This document shows, piece after piece, positions 1 through 9,117 of a stretch of 46,551 bases of DNA; the stretch's first letter is position 1, and the number at the start of each line of letters is the position of its first letter. The notes under the pieces were generated by a model that ran no database searches, had not been told where the DNA came from, and worked only from the letters and a program-made list of their open reading frames with translations. Source of the stretch: Chitinophagaceae bacterium (GTDB lineage Bacteria > Bacteroidota > Bacteroidia > Cytophagales > Cytophagaceae); the NCBI GenBank assembly GCA_028288405.1, contig JAQBNS010000109.1:1-46551 (forward strand), in the 5' to 3' direction. The translations under genes were made by a program, and so were the position numbers.

Positions 1-1064
1 ATATTACCTGTTGTAAGAGAAGCACTATTGGTGACATAAATTTTATTATCAGGCCCCAGCTGCATAGTACCTAATTCTTTGCTTCCTCCATTAACAGAGC
101 TTGAAGAAAGAACCGTCGGATTACCTGTACTTATCTCAATCTGTTTTAATGTACCACCAGTTGTATTGGCATTCCCCAGAACAGTATGATATACCATTGA
201 ACCATCCGGAGAAAGTTCTAATCCATAAGTAGGTTCTGATCCTGTCGCTCCCATACCCAAAACATTGCTATACAATGCCGCATTGGTAAAGGTTCCAGTT
301 TTTTGATTCCAGGGATACACTACTAAACTATTATTACCAGTCCAGGCAATTACATCCTGGCACTTACTGATTTTTACCGTACCATTTCCTGTACCTCCTA
401 CATACGGAGTATGAGCTTGTTTACTTACCCCACCTACGCCTCCTGTTGTCACATGCCAAATCCAGAAATTATTATTACTGAGTTCATGAGACACAATCCA
501 ATAACCGCCCAAACTGTCTGCTCCTGCACAAAGCGATTCGTCTACCGCAGAGCCTGCCGCAATATTAGTAGGGCCAGAAGTTACCGTTACTACTGCTCCA
601 CTCTTGGTCAGTTTATAATAATTGATTCCTTTACTAGGTTGCAATCCCGCTGTAACATCATTGGCTAAAAAAAGATAGTACTGAGAAGCAGGAGCAGCCG
701 GGTCTGGAATCAAAACGGCACCATTAGTTGCAGAATTCCCAGCAAGAGCATCTGTCGTATTCATGTCTCTTACGGTGGCATTAGTAGCTCCATTATAAAT
801 CCTAACCGCATCTGTGTAAACAGCTAGTGCTCCTGTCCGATCACAGATTGATGTTGATTCTTCCAAAGCTGGTGCAACTGCTGCCGTGCTTGGATTACCT
901 GATAATACAACAGGAGCGCCTCCTGAAAAATTCATTCCAGCTCCATAACCAAACATCCATTTAGGAGACAATGAATAGGGTGAAACTTGAGCTTGAATAT
1001 TTTGATGGTACACTAATATGAAGGCTATTGAACATAGCATTACACGCTGTATAATTTTAATCAT
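1..1064 (-). CDS. Secreted propeller-type protein, C-terminus beyond window edge (partial)
   Basis: This reading frame is open from an ATG at 1064 to the left edge, so only about 354 N-terminal residues are visible. It starts with a hydrophobic signal peptide ending near IQAQ. The mature start, QVSPYSLSPKWMFGYGAGM, closely matches the next gene (QVSPYSLAPDWYFGIGGRM). Further shared motifs are a Y-x-L-x-x-A-N-D-V-T segment, K-I-S-x-C-Q-D, L-E-x-S-P-D-G-S and M-Q-L-G-x-D-x-K-I-Y. These resemble WD40/PD40-like propeller segments common in Bacteroidota surface proteins. Its C-terminus, where a PKD and T9SS sorting domain would be expected by analogy with the neighbour, is not in the window. It is probably a tandem paralogue of the gene at 1250-3175. 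Function unknown. Confidence 0.85.
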   Translation of the reverse strand, partial: MIKIIQRVMLCSIAFILVYHQNIQAQVSPYSLSPKWMFGYGAGMNFSGGAPVVLSGNPSTAAVAPALEESTSICDRTGALAVYTDAVRIYNGATNATVRDMNTTDALAGNSATNGAVLIPDPAAPASQYYLFLANDVTAGLQPSKGINYYKLTKSGAVVTVTSGPTNIAAGSAVDESLCAGADSLGGYWIVSHELSNNNFWIWHVTTGGVGGVSKQAHTPYVGGTGNGTVKISKCQDVIAWTGNNSLVVYPWNQKTGTFTNAALYSNVLGMGATGSEPTYGLELSPDGSMVYHTVLGNANTTGGTLKQIEISTGNPTVLSSSSVNGGSKELGTMQLGPDNKIYVTNSASLTTGN

Positions 1065-1189
1065 AAATTTAAGGAGTAGCTGGATTGGAATTTATTATAC
1101 TTCTAAATATAGAAAAAAGTTTGATAACCCACTAATAATCAACCAAAGTAAAAATCTCACGAAAACCCTTGTATCGACATACGATTAAC

Positions 1190-1239
1190 AAAAAGCAAAA
1201 AAGAGGATTAGTTGATGAAGTTCCTCTTTTTTGCTTTTT
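1190..1239 (-). terminator. Intrinsic terminator of the 1250-3175 gene
   Basis: A perfect 18-bp inverted repeat (1190-1207 and 1222-1239) with a 14-nt loop begins about 10 nt after the stop codon of the minus-strand gene. The outer stem is A/T-rich, so either strand ends in a T-run. Confidence 0.85.
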
Positions 1240-1249
1240 CATCAAACGC

Positions 1250-3175
1250 TTACTTCTTCTCTACATGAATAGTATATGCATTGGATCCTGTTAAGTATTG
1301 AACGATATAAGAACCATTGGCCAAGCCTTCGCCCAAAGTAAGAGAGAACTCTTCAGCACTTGTTACTTTTTGCTCCAATAATCTTCCATAAATATCATAT
1401 ACAGATACCGTGGCGGCTTCTGAGAAAATTTTGCTTAACACAAAAGAACTCGAGAATGGATTCGGTGCAACGACAACAGGCGTAGAACCTGCTTTGTCAA
1501 AGTGGACAGCGACGATTTTACTATATGAAATAGTCCCGTCATAATCGTGTTGAGCCAATTTATAATATACCAAACCAGATGTTACTTCCTTGTCTCTGTA
1601 AGGATATGATAATGTACTGTTGCTTGTTCCTGCTCCTTTGATCTCTGCGATAGAATAGAAATGAATTCCATCTGTAGAACGTTGCAAATCAAAGTAGTCG
1701 TTATTCAACTCCATCGCCGTTTTCCAAATCAAATCTACCCCACCCGGACTCGCTACTCCATCAAAGCTGATTAGCTCTACAGGTGCAGGACAAGTAATCG
1801 TTACGTCAATATTAGCTGTCCACGTTTGACCACATTTGGAATCTTTAAATGTGAGCACCACATGATAAGGTCCACCTGATCCTGCGGGAAAAATATGAGT
1901 TGGCGTAGCATTATTCGTGGTATTAGCAGATGCGTCCCCCCAAACCCATGTTATATTTGTTCCATCGATACCTATATCTCCATTGAAGTAGTTTTTGAAT
2001 ATAAAACTAAAATCGTACTCATTGCAAGCTGATCCCAGAGTAGCCGTAATCACCGGTTTGTCAGGTGTCATCCAAGCAATGTTACTTAAACCACGGAAAG
2101 TAGATCCGCCACCGGTAATACCTAAAGTGGTATATGCAGGTGCAGTATTAGGAGCAGAAATTACTCCAAGAGAAGCTCCTCCCGGTGAACAGTATATTTT
2201 ACCATCGTTACCTAATTGCATACTCCAAGAAGATGAACTTGTTACATTACCTGATGTTCCACTGGCGATATCCACATAAGTCACTGCAGATGCTTGTCCT
2301 GAATAAAATATTTTAGATCCATCAGGAGAAAATTCTAATCCGACTCCATAACTAGCTGGTGTAATACGACGTAATTCCGCACCTACCGTACCGGTTGTTC
2401 TATCCCAGTTATGAACAACTAAAGTACCGCCTGAATGATAAGCAATTTTATCTTGACAAGGGCTGATTTTTAAATACGATTGAGAACCCGAAACATCCGA
2501 AACAGCTGCTCCCACTGTTTGATCAGCGAGAGTTGTAATGCCACCGGCTGTAAAGTGAAATACTCTAAAAGTATTGGCTGTTCCACTGTTATGAATAACT
2601 ACCCAATATCCACCTATACCATCGGTACCTGCTGTAATGGCTTCCCCAGCGAAAGCATCCGGTGCCATCAATGTTTGACCAGCATTATAAACAACAGAAG
2701 TACCTGTTCCTGTAAAACGGTACCTATTTACTCCTGCATGGTTGCAACTTCCGCTTGTTACGTCATTGGCCAATACTAAATAAAAGGCATTGGTGGGACT
2801 TGCAGGATCCGGGAAGGATACACCGGCACCTGTTGAGGAACCTGCACATGTGCCATCTGTTGTGAGCGAACGGATATAATCGTTCCACGAGGCATTGGCA
2901 GGATTCGCATTATACACTTGCTGAGAGTTCGTATAAAATGCTACCGAACCACTTTTAAAACAAACATCTGTTGACGCTTCCACTCCTACCGAATTGTTGG
3001 TAGGCATAGTACTAGTAGTTGGAGCACCAGAAGTAGGAAAATTCCCACTGGGAAATGTCATACGACCACCTATTCCAAAATACCAATCCGGAGCGAGAGA
3101 ATAAGGGGATACTTGACCCAAAGAAGCTGAAAGCCCTAAAATTGAAAATAATGCGAGGAGTAGACACTTTTTCAT
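1250..3175 (-). CDS. Secreted PKD-domain protein with T9SS type A sorting domain
   Basis: A 641-aa protein if translation begins at the ATG at 3175. A longer frame to 3223 exists, but starting at MKKCLLLALF places a normal signal peptide at the N-terminus, so I chose it. After the signal, residues about 20-380 are propeller-like (repeated S-P-D-G and L-G-N-D-G-K-I-Y motifs). Residues about 382-460 form a PKD-like domain (WVWGDAS, then THIFPAGSGGPYHVVLTF). A fibronectin-like segment follows (LISFDG, LIWKTAMELNNDYFDLQRS). The last 80 residues are a T9SS type A sorting domain (APNPFSSSF, VSVYDIYGRLL, NGSYIVQYL). Predicted to be exported and anchored or released by T9SS. Ligand or function unknown. 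Tandem paralogue of the partial gene at the window start. Confidence 0.88.
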   Translation of the reverse strand: MKKCLLLALFSILGLSASLGQVSPYSLAPDWYFGIGGRMTFPSGNFPTSGAPTTSTMPTNNSVGVEASTDVCFKSGSVAFYTNSQQVYNANPANASWNDYIRSLTTDGTCAGSSTGAGVSFPDPASPTNAFYLVLANDVTSGSCNHAGVNRYRFTGTGTSVVYNAGQTLMAPDAFAGEAITAGTDGIGGYWVVIHNSGTANTFRVFHFTAGGITTLADQTVGAAVSDVSGSQSYLKISPCQDKIAYHSGGTLVVHNWDRTTGTVGAELRRITPASYGVGLEFSPDGSKIFYSGQASAVTYVDIASGTSGNVTSSSSWSMQLGNDGKIYCSPGGASLGVISAPNTAPAYTTLGITGGGSTFRGLSNIAWMTPDKPVITATLGSACNEYDFSFIFKNYFNGDIGIDGTNITWVWGDASANTTNNATPTHIFPAGSGGPYHVVLTFKDSKCGQTWTANIDVTITCPAPVELISFDGVASPGGVDLIWKTAMELNNDYFDLQRSTDGIHFYSIAEIKGAGTSNSTLSYPYRDKEVTSGLVYYKLAQHDYDGTISYSKIVAVHFDKAGSTPVVVAPNPFSSSFVLSKIFSEAATVSVYDIYGRLLEQKVTSAEEFSLTLGEGLANGSYIVQYLTGSNAYTIHVEKK

Positions 3176-3510
3176 AATCACCATATTTATTACATGACAA
3201 ATATTAAGTATATACGTAAACACTTAGAAATGTAACTTCTTAAATATTTATTAATATTACCTATTAATCAATTAATTATACGTTTTGGAGAGCGGACTAG
3301 TTACGCATAGAAAGCAATAGCAAACATCGGTATATTAAAAAAATATAGATAAATCACACGATAAAATTCAAACTGTTGAATTAAAACCGGGAGATTAAAG
3401 CGTAAAATGCTGTTTTGACATGAAAAAAGGCCTAAAATAGAAATCAGTATGAATTTGCTTAATTGAATTAAGTATTAGTAAAAAATCAAACCTCTTTTTA
3501 AAAAATTAGA
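3176..3510. other. AT-rich intergenic region, leader of the upstream surface-protein gene
   Basis: A 335-bp gene-free stretch between the end of coaE and the start of the surface-protein gene at 3175, both on the minus strand. It presumably holds the minus-strand promoter. A near match to the -7 element (TAATATTTG, one base too long) lies about 3189-3197. I see no tRNA, riboswitch or strong hairpin. Confidence 0.5.
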
Positions 3511-4116
3511 CTAAATATCCCTAACAATCGATGAATTTATAGCCACAACTTGAGGTATTAGTAGTGTTTTTCCAGAATTATCAATTAAAAATGAAGCCCT
3601 CTTCATCATTTCTTCCTGAGTCATCTGATTAGATATAATATTTCTAATTTGATCTTCACTGCGTTGAGGGTCTCTTTGCCTGATTCTCTTCATTCGTAAT
3701 GCATCCGGTGCATGCACCACGGCTATGTGGTCCAATTTGTTTTGGCTTCCCGAATCAAATAGCAAAGCCGCTTCTTTTACTAAATAAGGGGCTTTGTCTT
3801 GATTTAATTTTATCCACAGTTCAAAATCTCTACCGACAGCAGGATGTATGATGGCATTCAACTGCTGGAGTTTTTCCGGAGATTGAAATACAATGGAAGC
3901 AATAAACGCTCTGTTGTATTCGCCCTGAAGAAATGAATCCGGGCCAAAAATGTCTGAAATAGCTTTTCTTGTCTCCAAATCGTTGGACACTATCCATTTG
4001 GCTCTATCGTCAGCATTGTATATTGGAATACCAAGCACAGCAAATAATTGACAGACTGTACTCTTCCCACTTCCAATGCCACCGGTTACGCCCAGTAGAA
4101 GCGGTTTATTTGGCAT
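3511..4116 (-). CDS. coaE: Dephospho-CoA kinase
   Basis: A 201-aa cytoplasmic enzyme for the last step of coenzyme A synthesis, ATP-dependent phosphorylation of the 3'-hydroxyl of dephospho-CoA. The P-loop GGIGSGKST is at residues 12-20. The CoaE-typical N-A-D-D motif follows (about 34-37, variant of D-A-D), and the lid region carries R-Q-R-D-P-Q-R-S near residues 146-153. Length matches the family (about 200 aa). Its start codon overlaps the end of the YbbR-like gene by 11 bp, indicating translational coupling in the nusB-yajC operon. No terminator is obvious after it. Confidence 0.95.
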   Translation of the reverse strand: MPNKPLLLGVTGGIGSGKSTVCQLFAVLGIPIYNADDRAKWIVSNDLETRKAISDIFGPDSFLQGEYNRAFIASIVFQSPEKLQQLNAIIHPAVGRDFELWIKLNQDKAPYLVKEAALLFDSGSQNKLDHIAVVHAPDALRMKRIRQRDPQRSEDQIRNIISNQMTQEEMMKRASFLIDNSGKTLLIPQVVAINSSIVRDI

Positions 4117-5032
4117 GTTTTAACGAAAATACGGCAGGGGTAATTTTATAATCGCGTATATAATCCGGGAAATCCAGTAATACAGGAACAAGTGTATGGT
4201 TCTTGTTGTCGATCATGTTATAATCCAGAATGATTTTATACTTGGCCTTCTTTTCGATTTCGAAATATTCTTCTTGCACAAAGTACTCTACCTTAAATTC
4301 AGGTTTTGAAATGGTTTGTTCTAATGAATCTGGAAAACCAATCAAGGTAGCCTGGATTGTCTTTTCCCTTTTTCCAAAAGGAGCAACATCAAACAATAAA
4401 TGCGCGTCATTATAATCTACACTTAGCTTATGTGAAATAATCGACTTTAAATCCAACAACGTATCTACTCCCTTGACAATCTTATTTTTGATCATAAGCT
4501 CTAACGTATCAGGCATAGCCAATATATCCGCTGAAGGACCATCTACTGTAATGTAATCTGGTTCAAGATATATCTTGCTGCTGATGCGGTATGGTGGTTG
4601 GAGTTGCAATTTTTCAGTATTTAAAGAAAGAAAAACTTTCTTCTGTAAAATCACTTTGCTTTCCACCTCGATAGAATCAGTAATGAGATGATTGATTTTT
4701 AGTTTGCCTAAATTGGGGACCAAATAACCCAGCAAACGAGAAGTAGGTATAATATGCTCGCCCTTTACAGTGGATAAAGGAATTTCTGCAGGAGAAAATT
4801 TAAAAAAAAGACTACGCTTTAACAATTCCCAACCAGTTCCTGAAGCATTGAAAGCAACTGAAACCTTAGAGCCTTTCTCTATAGGAGAAGACGTACTATC
4901 CGGCACAAAATGCACCGGATAGAGAATGTCTGATGCATATTCCCCTCCCATGGCATTCAGCACCCAAAAACAAGCGGCTGTAACCAAGCAAAGCAGATAT
5001 GCTTTATAGTCGTATCGTAGGTATTTCCTCAA
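4106..5032 (-). CDS. YbbR-like domain membrane-anchored protein
   Basis: A 308-aa protein with one N-terminal membrane segment (about residues 12-28, YLLCLVTAACFWVLNAM) followed by an extracytoplasmic part with repeated beta-rich YbbR-like domains; the segments PPYRISSKIYLEPDYITVDG and LELMIKNKIVKGVDTLLDL are typical. YbbR proteins in other phyla are linked to the diadenylate cyclase locus. In Bacteroidota a single-TM version next to coaE and yajC is familiar to me, but its biochemical role is not established. It lies 5 bp after yajC and overlaps coaE by 11 bp. Confidence 0.8.
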   Translation of the reverse strand: MRKYLRYDYKAYLLCLVTAACFWVLNAMGGEYASDILYPVHFVPDSTSSPIEKGSKVSVAFNASGTGWELLKRSLFFKFSPAEIPLSTVKGEHIIPTSRLLGYLVPNLGKLKINHLITDSIEVESKVILQKKVFLSLNTEKLQLQPPYRISSKIYLEPDYITVDGPSADILAMPDTLELMIKNKIVKGVDTLLDLKSIISHKLSVDYNDAHLLFDVAPFGKREKTIQATLIGFPDSLEQTISKPEFKVEYFVQEEYFEIEKKAKYKIILDYNMIDNKNHTLVPVLLDFPDYIRDYKITPAVFSLKHAK

Positions 5033-5037
5033 TGAGT

Positions 5038-5355
5038 CTAGAATGTTTTATCGGAAGCACTTCCGATACCTGCCTTTTCTACTTTTAAACGAGTACCCTT
5101 CGTATCTACTTCCAACCATACGGTATCATCTGATTCGATAGAGTAGATTTTACCATGAATGCCGCCCAGTGTTTGTACGAAGTCACCTTTCTTTAGCGTT
5201 TCTCTAAAGTTCTTTTGTTCTTTCGCTTTCTTTTGCTGCGGACGAATCATGAAGAAATACATCACGATAAATATCGCTCCAAAAAAGAGTAATTGAGGTA
5301 TTGCTGAACCAGCTCCTCCTGCGTCTAATAACACCAATGCAAATTCGTTTGTCAT
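5038..5355 (-). CDS. yajC: Preprotein translocase subunit YajC
   Basis: A 105-aa accessory subunit of the Sec translocon, which associates with SecDF. It has one transmembrane helix (about residues 20-38, QLLFFGAIFIVMYFFM) immediately followed by the hallmark IRPQQKKAKEQ motif. A small cytoplasmic beta-domain follows (LKKGDFVQTLGGIHGKIYSI). Length is normal. Part of the operon that starts with nusB; only 5 bp separate it from the YbbR gene. Confidence 0.95.
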   Translation of the reverse strand: MTNEFALVLLDAGGAGSAIPQLLFFGAIFIVMYFFMIRPQQKKAKEQKNFRETLKKGDFVQTLGGIHGKIYSIESDDTVWLEVDTKGTRLKVEKAGIGSASDKTF

Positions 5356-5392
5356 AATAAATTAAATATATGCTAGATTAAATTGATACTAC

Positions 5393-5869
5393 TTATTGTT
5401 GATTTTTGTAAGGCCCCTGAATGTCCGGAGCCTTCGGTGTTACTGTTCCCTGAATCTTAAGCAAGACAACTTCAGCCGCAGTATTGGCTATTACTGTAAT
5501 TGTTTTGTGAAACTCTCCCGGGCGACCTTCACTGTTGTATACTACCTTGATAATACCTTCCGCGCCTGGAGCGATAGGATCTTTTGTCCATTCAGGCAAT
5601 GTGCAACCGCATGACGGTCTTACATCTTCCAATATTAATGGATTGTCACCTGTGTTTTTGTATTTAAATATATGCGACGCTTTTTCGCCTTCTTTAATGG
5701 TTCCAAAGTCATGCACAGTATCGGCGAAAGCGATTGACGTCAATGGTTTTGTTGCAATGCTGTCCGAAGCTACCATGGAGGTATCTGCTGAGTTTTCTTT
5801 TTCTTCAGAACAAGCAGTCGCCAGTGCAAATGCAGCCAATACCATTACAAATCCTATCTTTTTTTTCAT
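5393..5869 (-). CDS. DUF1573 lipoprotein
   Basis: Translation from the ATG at 5869 (rather than the upstream 5926) gives 158 aa starting MKKKIGFVMVLAAFALATAC, a probable lipoprotein signal with the lipidated Cys at about residue 20. The -3 position of the lipobox is Ala rather than Leu, so lipidation is likely but not certain. The mature part is a DUF1573 (ASPM/SPD-2/Hydin-like immunoglobulin fold) domain with HDFGTIKEGEKASHIFKYKN and the diagnostic SCGCT motif. The family is abundant in Bacteroidota envelopes with no known function. It sits between nusB and yajC in the same direction. Confidence 0.87.
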   Translation of the reverse strand: MKKKIGFVMVLAAFALATACSEEKENSADTSMVASDSIATKPLTSIAFADTVHDFGTIKEGEKASHIFKYKNTGDNPLILEDVRPSCGCTLPEWTKDPIAPGAEGIIKVVYNSEGRPGEFHKTITVIANTAAEVVLLKIQGTVTPKAPDIQGPYKNQQ

Positions 5870-6001
5870 GCTCAAGCAAAAATTAAAATAAATGTTTACT
5901 GTAATTTTATAAACCTGACCATTCATCGGTCCGGTCGTACAATTTTCCTAATTCTAGAGCGATAAATCAATGGACAGCCCTATTATTTTTAGCCTTATCC
6001 G

Positions 6002-7171
6002 TTATTTGTTATCAATCAATCCTCGTCCGCTTTTCCTGATTTTGCCTTCGGCCATCAATTCAGCAGAAATTTTGTCCAATAGACCATTTACAAACTGCTT
6101 GCTTTTGGGGGTACTATATGTTTTTGACAATTCAATGAATTCGTTGATGCTTACTTTTACCGGTATACTCGGGCAGTAGATCATTTCTGCCAGGGCCATT
6201 TTTAAAATGATCTTATCCAAAACAGCCAAACGCTCCATGTCCCAGTTTTGTACCTTGGCATGAATCAGGGCTTCAAACGGTTCGTCGTTTTTAACCGTAT
6301 TGTCATAAATATCTTTGAAATATTGTTTATCGTCTTCCCAATTCAAAGAAATCTCTAACACTAATTGATCAGGATCGATATCAGTTCCCACGGACTTGAG
6401 CGTCTTGACTACCATTCCTTTTACAATGGCTTTATTCTCTATCCAATTCAAATCATCACTTTCTAAAATATCTTCGATGTGTTTGACCTTGAGTATGGAA
6501 TTTTTGAAGAGATCAAGAAGGAGGGCTTTGTCTTCTTCTAAATCTGTGCTTGCCTTTTCCTGATAGGCTTTATATTCAGGCAAGGCCAATAAATATTCTT
6601 TGTAATAAGACTTGACCGCATCCCTGGGGAAATCGGCTTTGTGGCGAGCCCATAACTCCTGGAGTCTAGGGTTGCTCTTCAACTCTTGTAAAACTTTATT
6701 GTTCTTCAGTTTAAAAAATACTTCCGGAATATTTTTGCTGATGTGTTTTGTCTTTTCATGCAATTGATCTTCTTCTGTCACTTCAGCCAAAGAAACCAAT
6801 AAGTGTAGAATAGAAAGGTATTCGCGGTATACTTCGTCTACGTCACGCAACATCACTCGTTGAAAATGCTTGCGGTCGTTTTCATTGAAGCTACGGTATT
6901 GAGCCAAAGCCTTTGCGGCTGCTTTTACAATAGTGGGATCGGTGTGTTCTTCTACTTGCTTGGATTCTTCTACTACTTCCCTGTACCATTTATCAGCCAA
7001 AGTAAATTGAGCTTTTAAAGCTCCTTTGTCCTGGGGTTCCATGGTCTTCATGTCCGGAGCAAAAAACTCCTCCAACAATTCAGTACCCATTTCAAAATTG
7101 GATTGCCTGGCGATGTCAAGAGCATACAAGGCTTGCATAGCTTTGATTCGAAGTAACCTACGGTTAAGCAT
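6002..7171 (-). CDS. nusB: Transcription antitermination factor NusB, long Bacteroidota form
   Basis: A 389-aa protein. The short canonical N-terminus MLNRRLLRIKAMQALYAL and the C-terminal NusB helices (about residues 325-380; LDKIILKMALAEMIYCP, KVSINEFIELSKTYSTPKS, QFVNGLLDKIS) are clear. About 200 extra residues of charged helical sequence lie between them. NusB with NusE (S10) binds boxA RNA and prevents premature termination in rRNA operons. Enlarged NusB proteins are usual in this phylum, where E. coli NusB is about 140 aa. First gene of the minus-strand cluster ending in coaE; its promoter is seen at 7231-7261. Confidence 0.92.
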   Translation of the reverse strand: MLNRRLLRIKAMQALYALDIARQSNFEMGTELLEEFFAPDMKTMEPQDKGALKAQFTLADKWYREVVEESKQVEEHTDPTIVKAAAKALAQYRSFNENDRKHFQRVMLRDVDEVYREYLSILHLLVSLAEVTEEDQLHEKTKHISKNIPEVFFKLKNNKVLQELKSNPRLQELWARHKADFPRDAVKSYYKEYLLALPEYKAYQEKASTDLEEDKALLLDLFKNSILKVKHIEDILESDDLNWIENKAIVKGMVVKTLKSVGTDIDPDQLVLEISLNWEDDKQYFKDIYDNTVKNDEPFEALIHAKVQNWDMERLAVLDKIILKMALAEMIYCPSIPVKVSINEFIELSKTYSTPKSKQFVNGLLDKISAELMAEGKIRKSGRGLIDNK

Positions 7172-7230
7172 AAGTAGTGTAAAAGAACGTTTTAGTAAGA
7201 GCTGACAAGCTTTTTTACCTGATTAGAGTA

Positions 7231-7261
7231 CAAAAGTAATTGTTTTAAGGCTTGATTACAA
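7231..7261 (-). promoter_or_regulatory. Promoter of the nusB operon (Bacteroidota -33/-7 type)
   Basis: On the minus strand a TTG (7259-7261) is followed by exactly 20 nt and TACTTTTG (7231-7238), matching the Bacteroidota housekeeping consensus TAnnTTTG. The inferred start of transcription is near 7225, about 54 nt before the nusB ATG. Confidence 0.75.
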
Positions 7262-7301
7262 TCTTTATCTCCCGATATTTGTTACATCACAAACACGAAT
7301 C

Positions 7302-9071
7302 ATGGGATCTCTCAGTTACCTCAACAAATATTTATATAAATACCGCGGAAGCCTGCTCATGGGTCTTCTTTTTACCATATTTTACAATGTTTTTGGCGTC
7401 ATCCAGGGGCCTATGATCAGAAAATCGATCGACAGTTTGTCTGTTGTATTGGCAGGGGAAAAGAATGTTGAAGAGGCCAATACTCAAATTCTCATTTATG
7501 GCTTGGTCATACTGGGAACGACATTGATCAGTGGTGTTTTTCTGTATTTTCAACGTAAAACAATCATTGGCGTTTCAAGACTGATCGAATATGATCTCAA
7601 AAATGAAATCTACAAACACTACCAGCAATTGCCCCTAAGCTTTTACAGAAAAAACAATACCGGCGATTTAATGAATCGCATTTCCGAAGATGTCAATCAT
7701 GTGCGCAATTATTTAGGGCCGGCTATTATGTATAGTTTGAATATGATCACTCTATTTGTCATTACGGTTTCTATTATGATCAATGTCAATCCTACATTGA
7801 CACTCTATACGATCATTCCACTGCCATTACTCGTCATTACTATATATAGTGTACATAACCGCATCAGTGCCCGTTCAGAAGAAATACAAAAAACACTTTC
7901 TAATCTTTCCACTTTTGTACAAGAAGCGTTTTCAGGTATACGCGTTTTAAAATCGTATTCCCGTGAAACCAAATCCTACGAACAATTTCACACACTGAGT
8001 AATGACTACAAAAATAAAGCATTAGGACTCACACTGATCAATTCCTTATTTTTTCCAATCATTATATTCCTGATTGGAATGAGTACGGTTATGATCATAT
8101 GGGTGGGCGGAAAACAAGTCATCGACGGCACGATCACCGATGGTAATATTGCAGAATTTATTTTTTACCTCAACAAACTCAGCTGGCCTGTTGCTGCATT
8201 GGGGTGGATCACCAGCATGGTGAGACGAGCAGATGTTTCACAAGGAAGAATCAATGAATTCTTAAACACGCACACTGCTCTATCGTCTGATGAAGGCCTA
8301 ATGCCTATCATCAAAGGTAACTTGCGTTTCGACAACGTGACTTTACACTATCCAAATTCCAAAACAGAAGCACTGAAAGGCATTAGCTTTGAAATCAAGG
8401 CTGGAGAAACACTCGCCATTGTAGGCAATACCGGTTCGGGGAAAAGTACGATTGCTTACCTGGCTTGCAGATTATATGATCCTACATCAGGGACCATTTC
8501 TGTCGATGGTATTCCTTTAAAGTCTATGGATCTCCAGTATTACAGAAGTTATACAGGGTTTGTTCCTCAGGAAGTTTTTCTATTTTCCGACACCATCAGA
8601 GCTAATATTCAATTTGGTAAGGATCATGCGACAGAAGAGGAAGTTCGACTAGCGGCTAAACAAGCCGGTCTTTCCAATAATATTGAGCATTTCGCTGAAC
8701 AATACGACACGATATTGGGAGAGCGGGGTATTACCTTGTCAGGAGGTCAGAAGCAACGCGTATCCATTGCCAGAGCCTTGATCAGAAATCCTCAATTATT
8801 AATTCTTGATGATTGTCTTTCCGCTGTAGATACTCAAACAGAAGATGAAATTTTGGGTCACCTTAAGACGGTGATGCGGAATAAAACAAGTCTGATCATT
8901 TCCCACCGCTTATCCAGTGTAAAGTTGGCCAATCGGGTCATTGTATTGGAAAACGGTGAAATTAAAGAAGAAGGCACTCATGATCAGTTGATTCAAAAAG
9001 GAGGAATCTATTTCCAAATGTATCAAAAGCAAATCGCCGACAAGCAAACAAACGTTCAGGAATATTTATAA
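7302..9071 (+). CDS. ABC exporter half-transporter (permease-ATPase fusion), MdlA/YheI-like
   Basis: A 589-aa type IV ABC exporter half: six membrane helices in residues about 15-320, then a nucleotide-binding domain with Walker A GNTGSGKST (about 375-383), signature LSGGQKQR (about 479) and Walker B LLILDDCLSAVD (about 498-509). The position of the catalytic Glu after Walker B is Asp (D-D instead of D-E). This is the pattern of the MdlA/YheI-like subunits that pair with a second, canonical half, but no partner gene is adjacent. Substrate cannot be read from the sequence; lipids or drugs are typical. Divergent from nusB. Confidence 0.9.
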   Translation: MGSLSYLNKYLYKYRGSLLMGLLFTIFYNVFGVIQGPMIRKSIDSLSVVLAGEKNVEEANTQILIYGLVILGTTLISGVFLYFQRKTIIGVSRLIEYDLKNEIYKHYQQLPLSFYRKNNTGDLMNRISEDVNHVRNYLGPAIMYSLNMITLFVITVSIMINVNPTLTLYTIIPLPLLVITIYSVHNRISARSEEIQKTLSNLSTFVQEAFSGIRVLKSYSRETKSYEQFHTLSNDYKNKALGLTLINSLFFPIIIFLIGMSTVMIIWVGGKQVIDGTITDGNIAEFIFYLNKLSWPVAALGWITSMVRRADVSQGRINEFLNTHTALSSDEGLMPIIKGNLRFDNVTLHYPNSKTEALKGISFEIKAGETLAIVGNTGSGKSTIAYLACRLYDPTSGTISVDGIPLKSMDLQYYRSYTGFVPQEVFLFSDTIRANIQFGKDHATEEEVRLAAKQAGLSNNIEHFAEQYDTILGERGITLSGGQKQRVSIARALIRNPQLLILDDCLSAVDTQTEDEILGHLKTVMRNKTSLIISHRLSSVKLANRVIVLENGEIKEEGTHDQLIQKGGIYFQMYQKQIADKQTNVQEYL

Positions 9072-9117
9072 TATTATTAATTTTAGATATATTGATAAGC
9101 TCCACAAAATAACCGCT

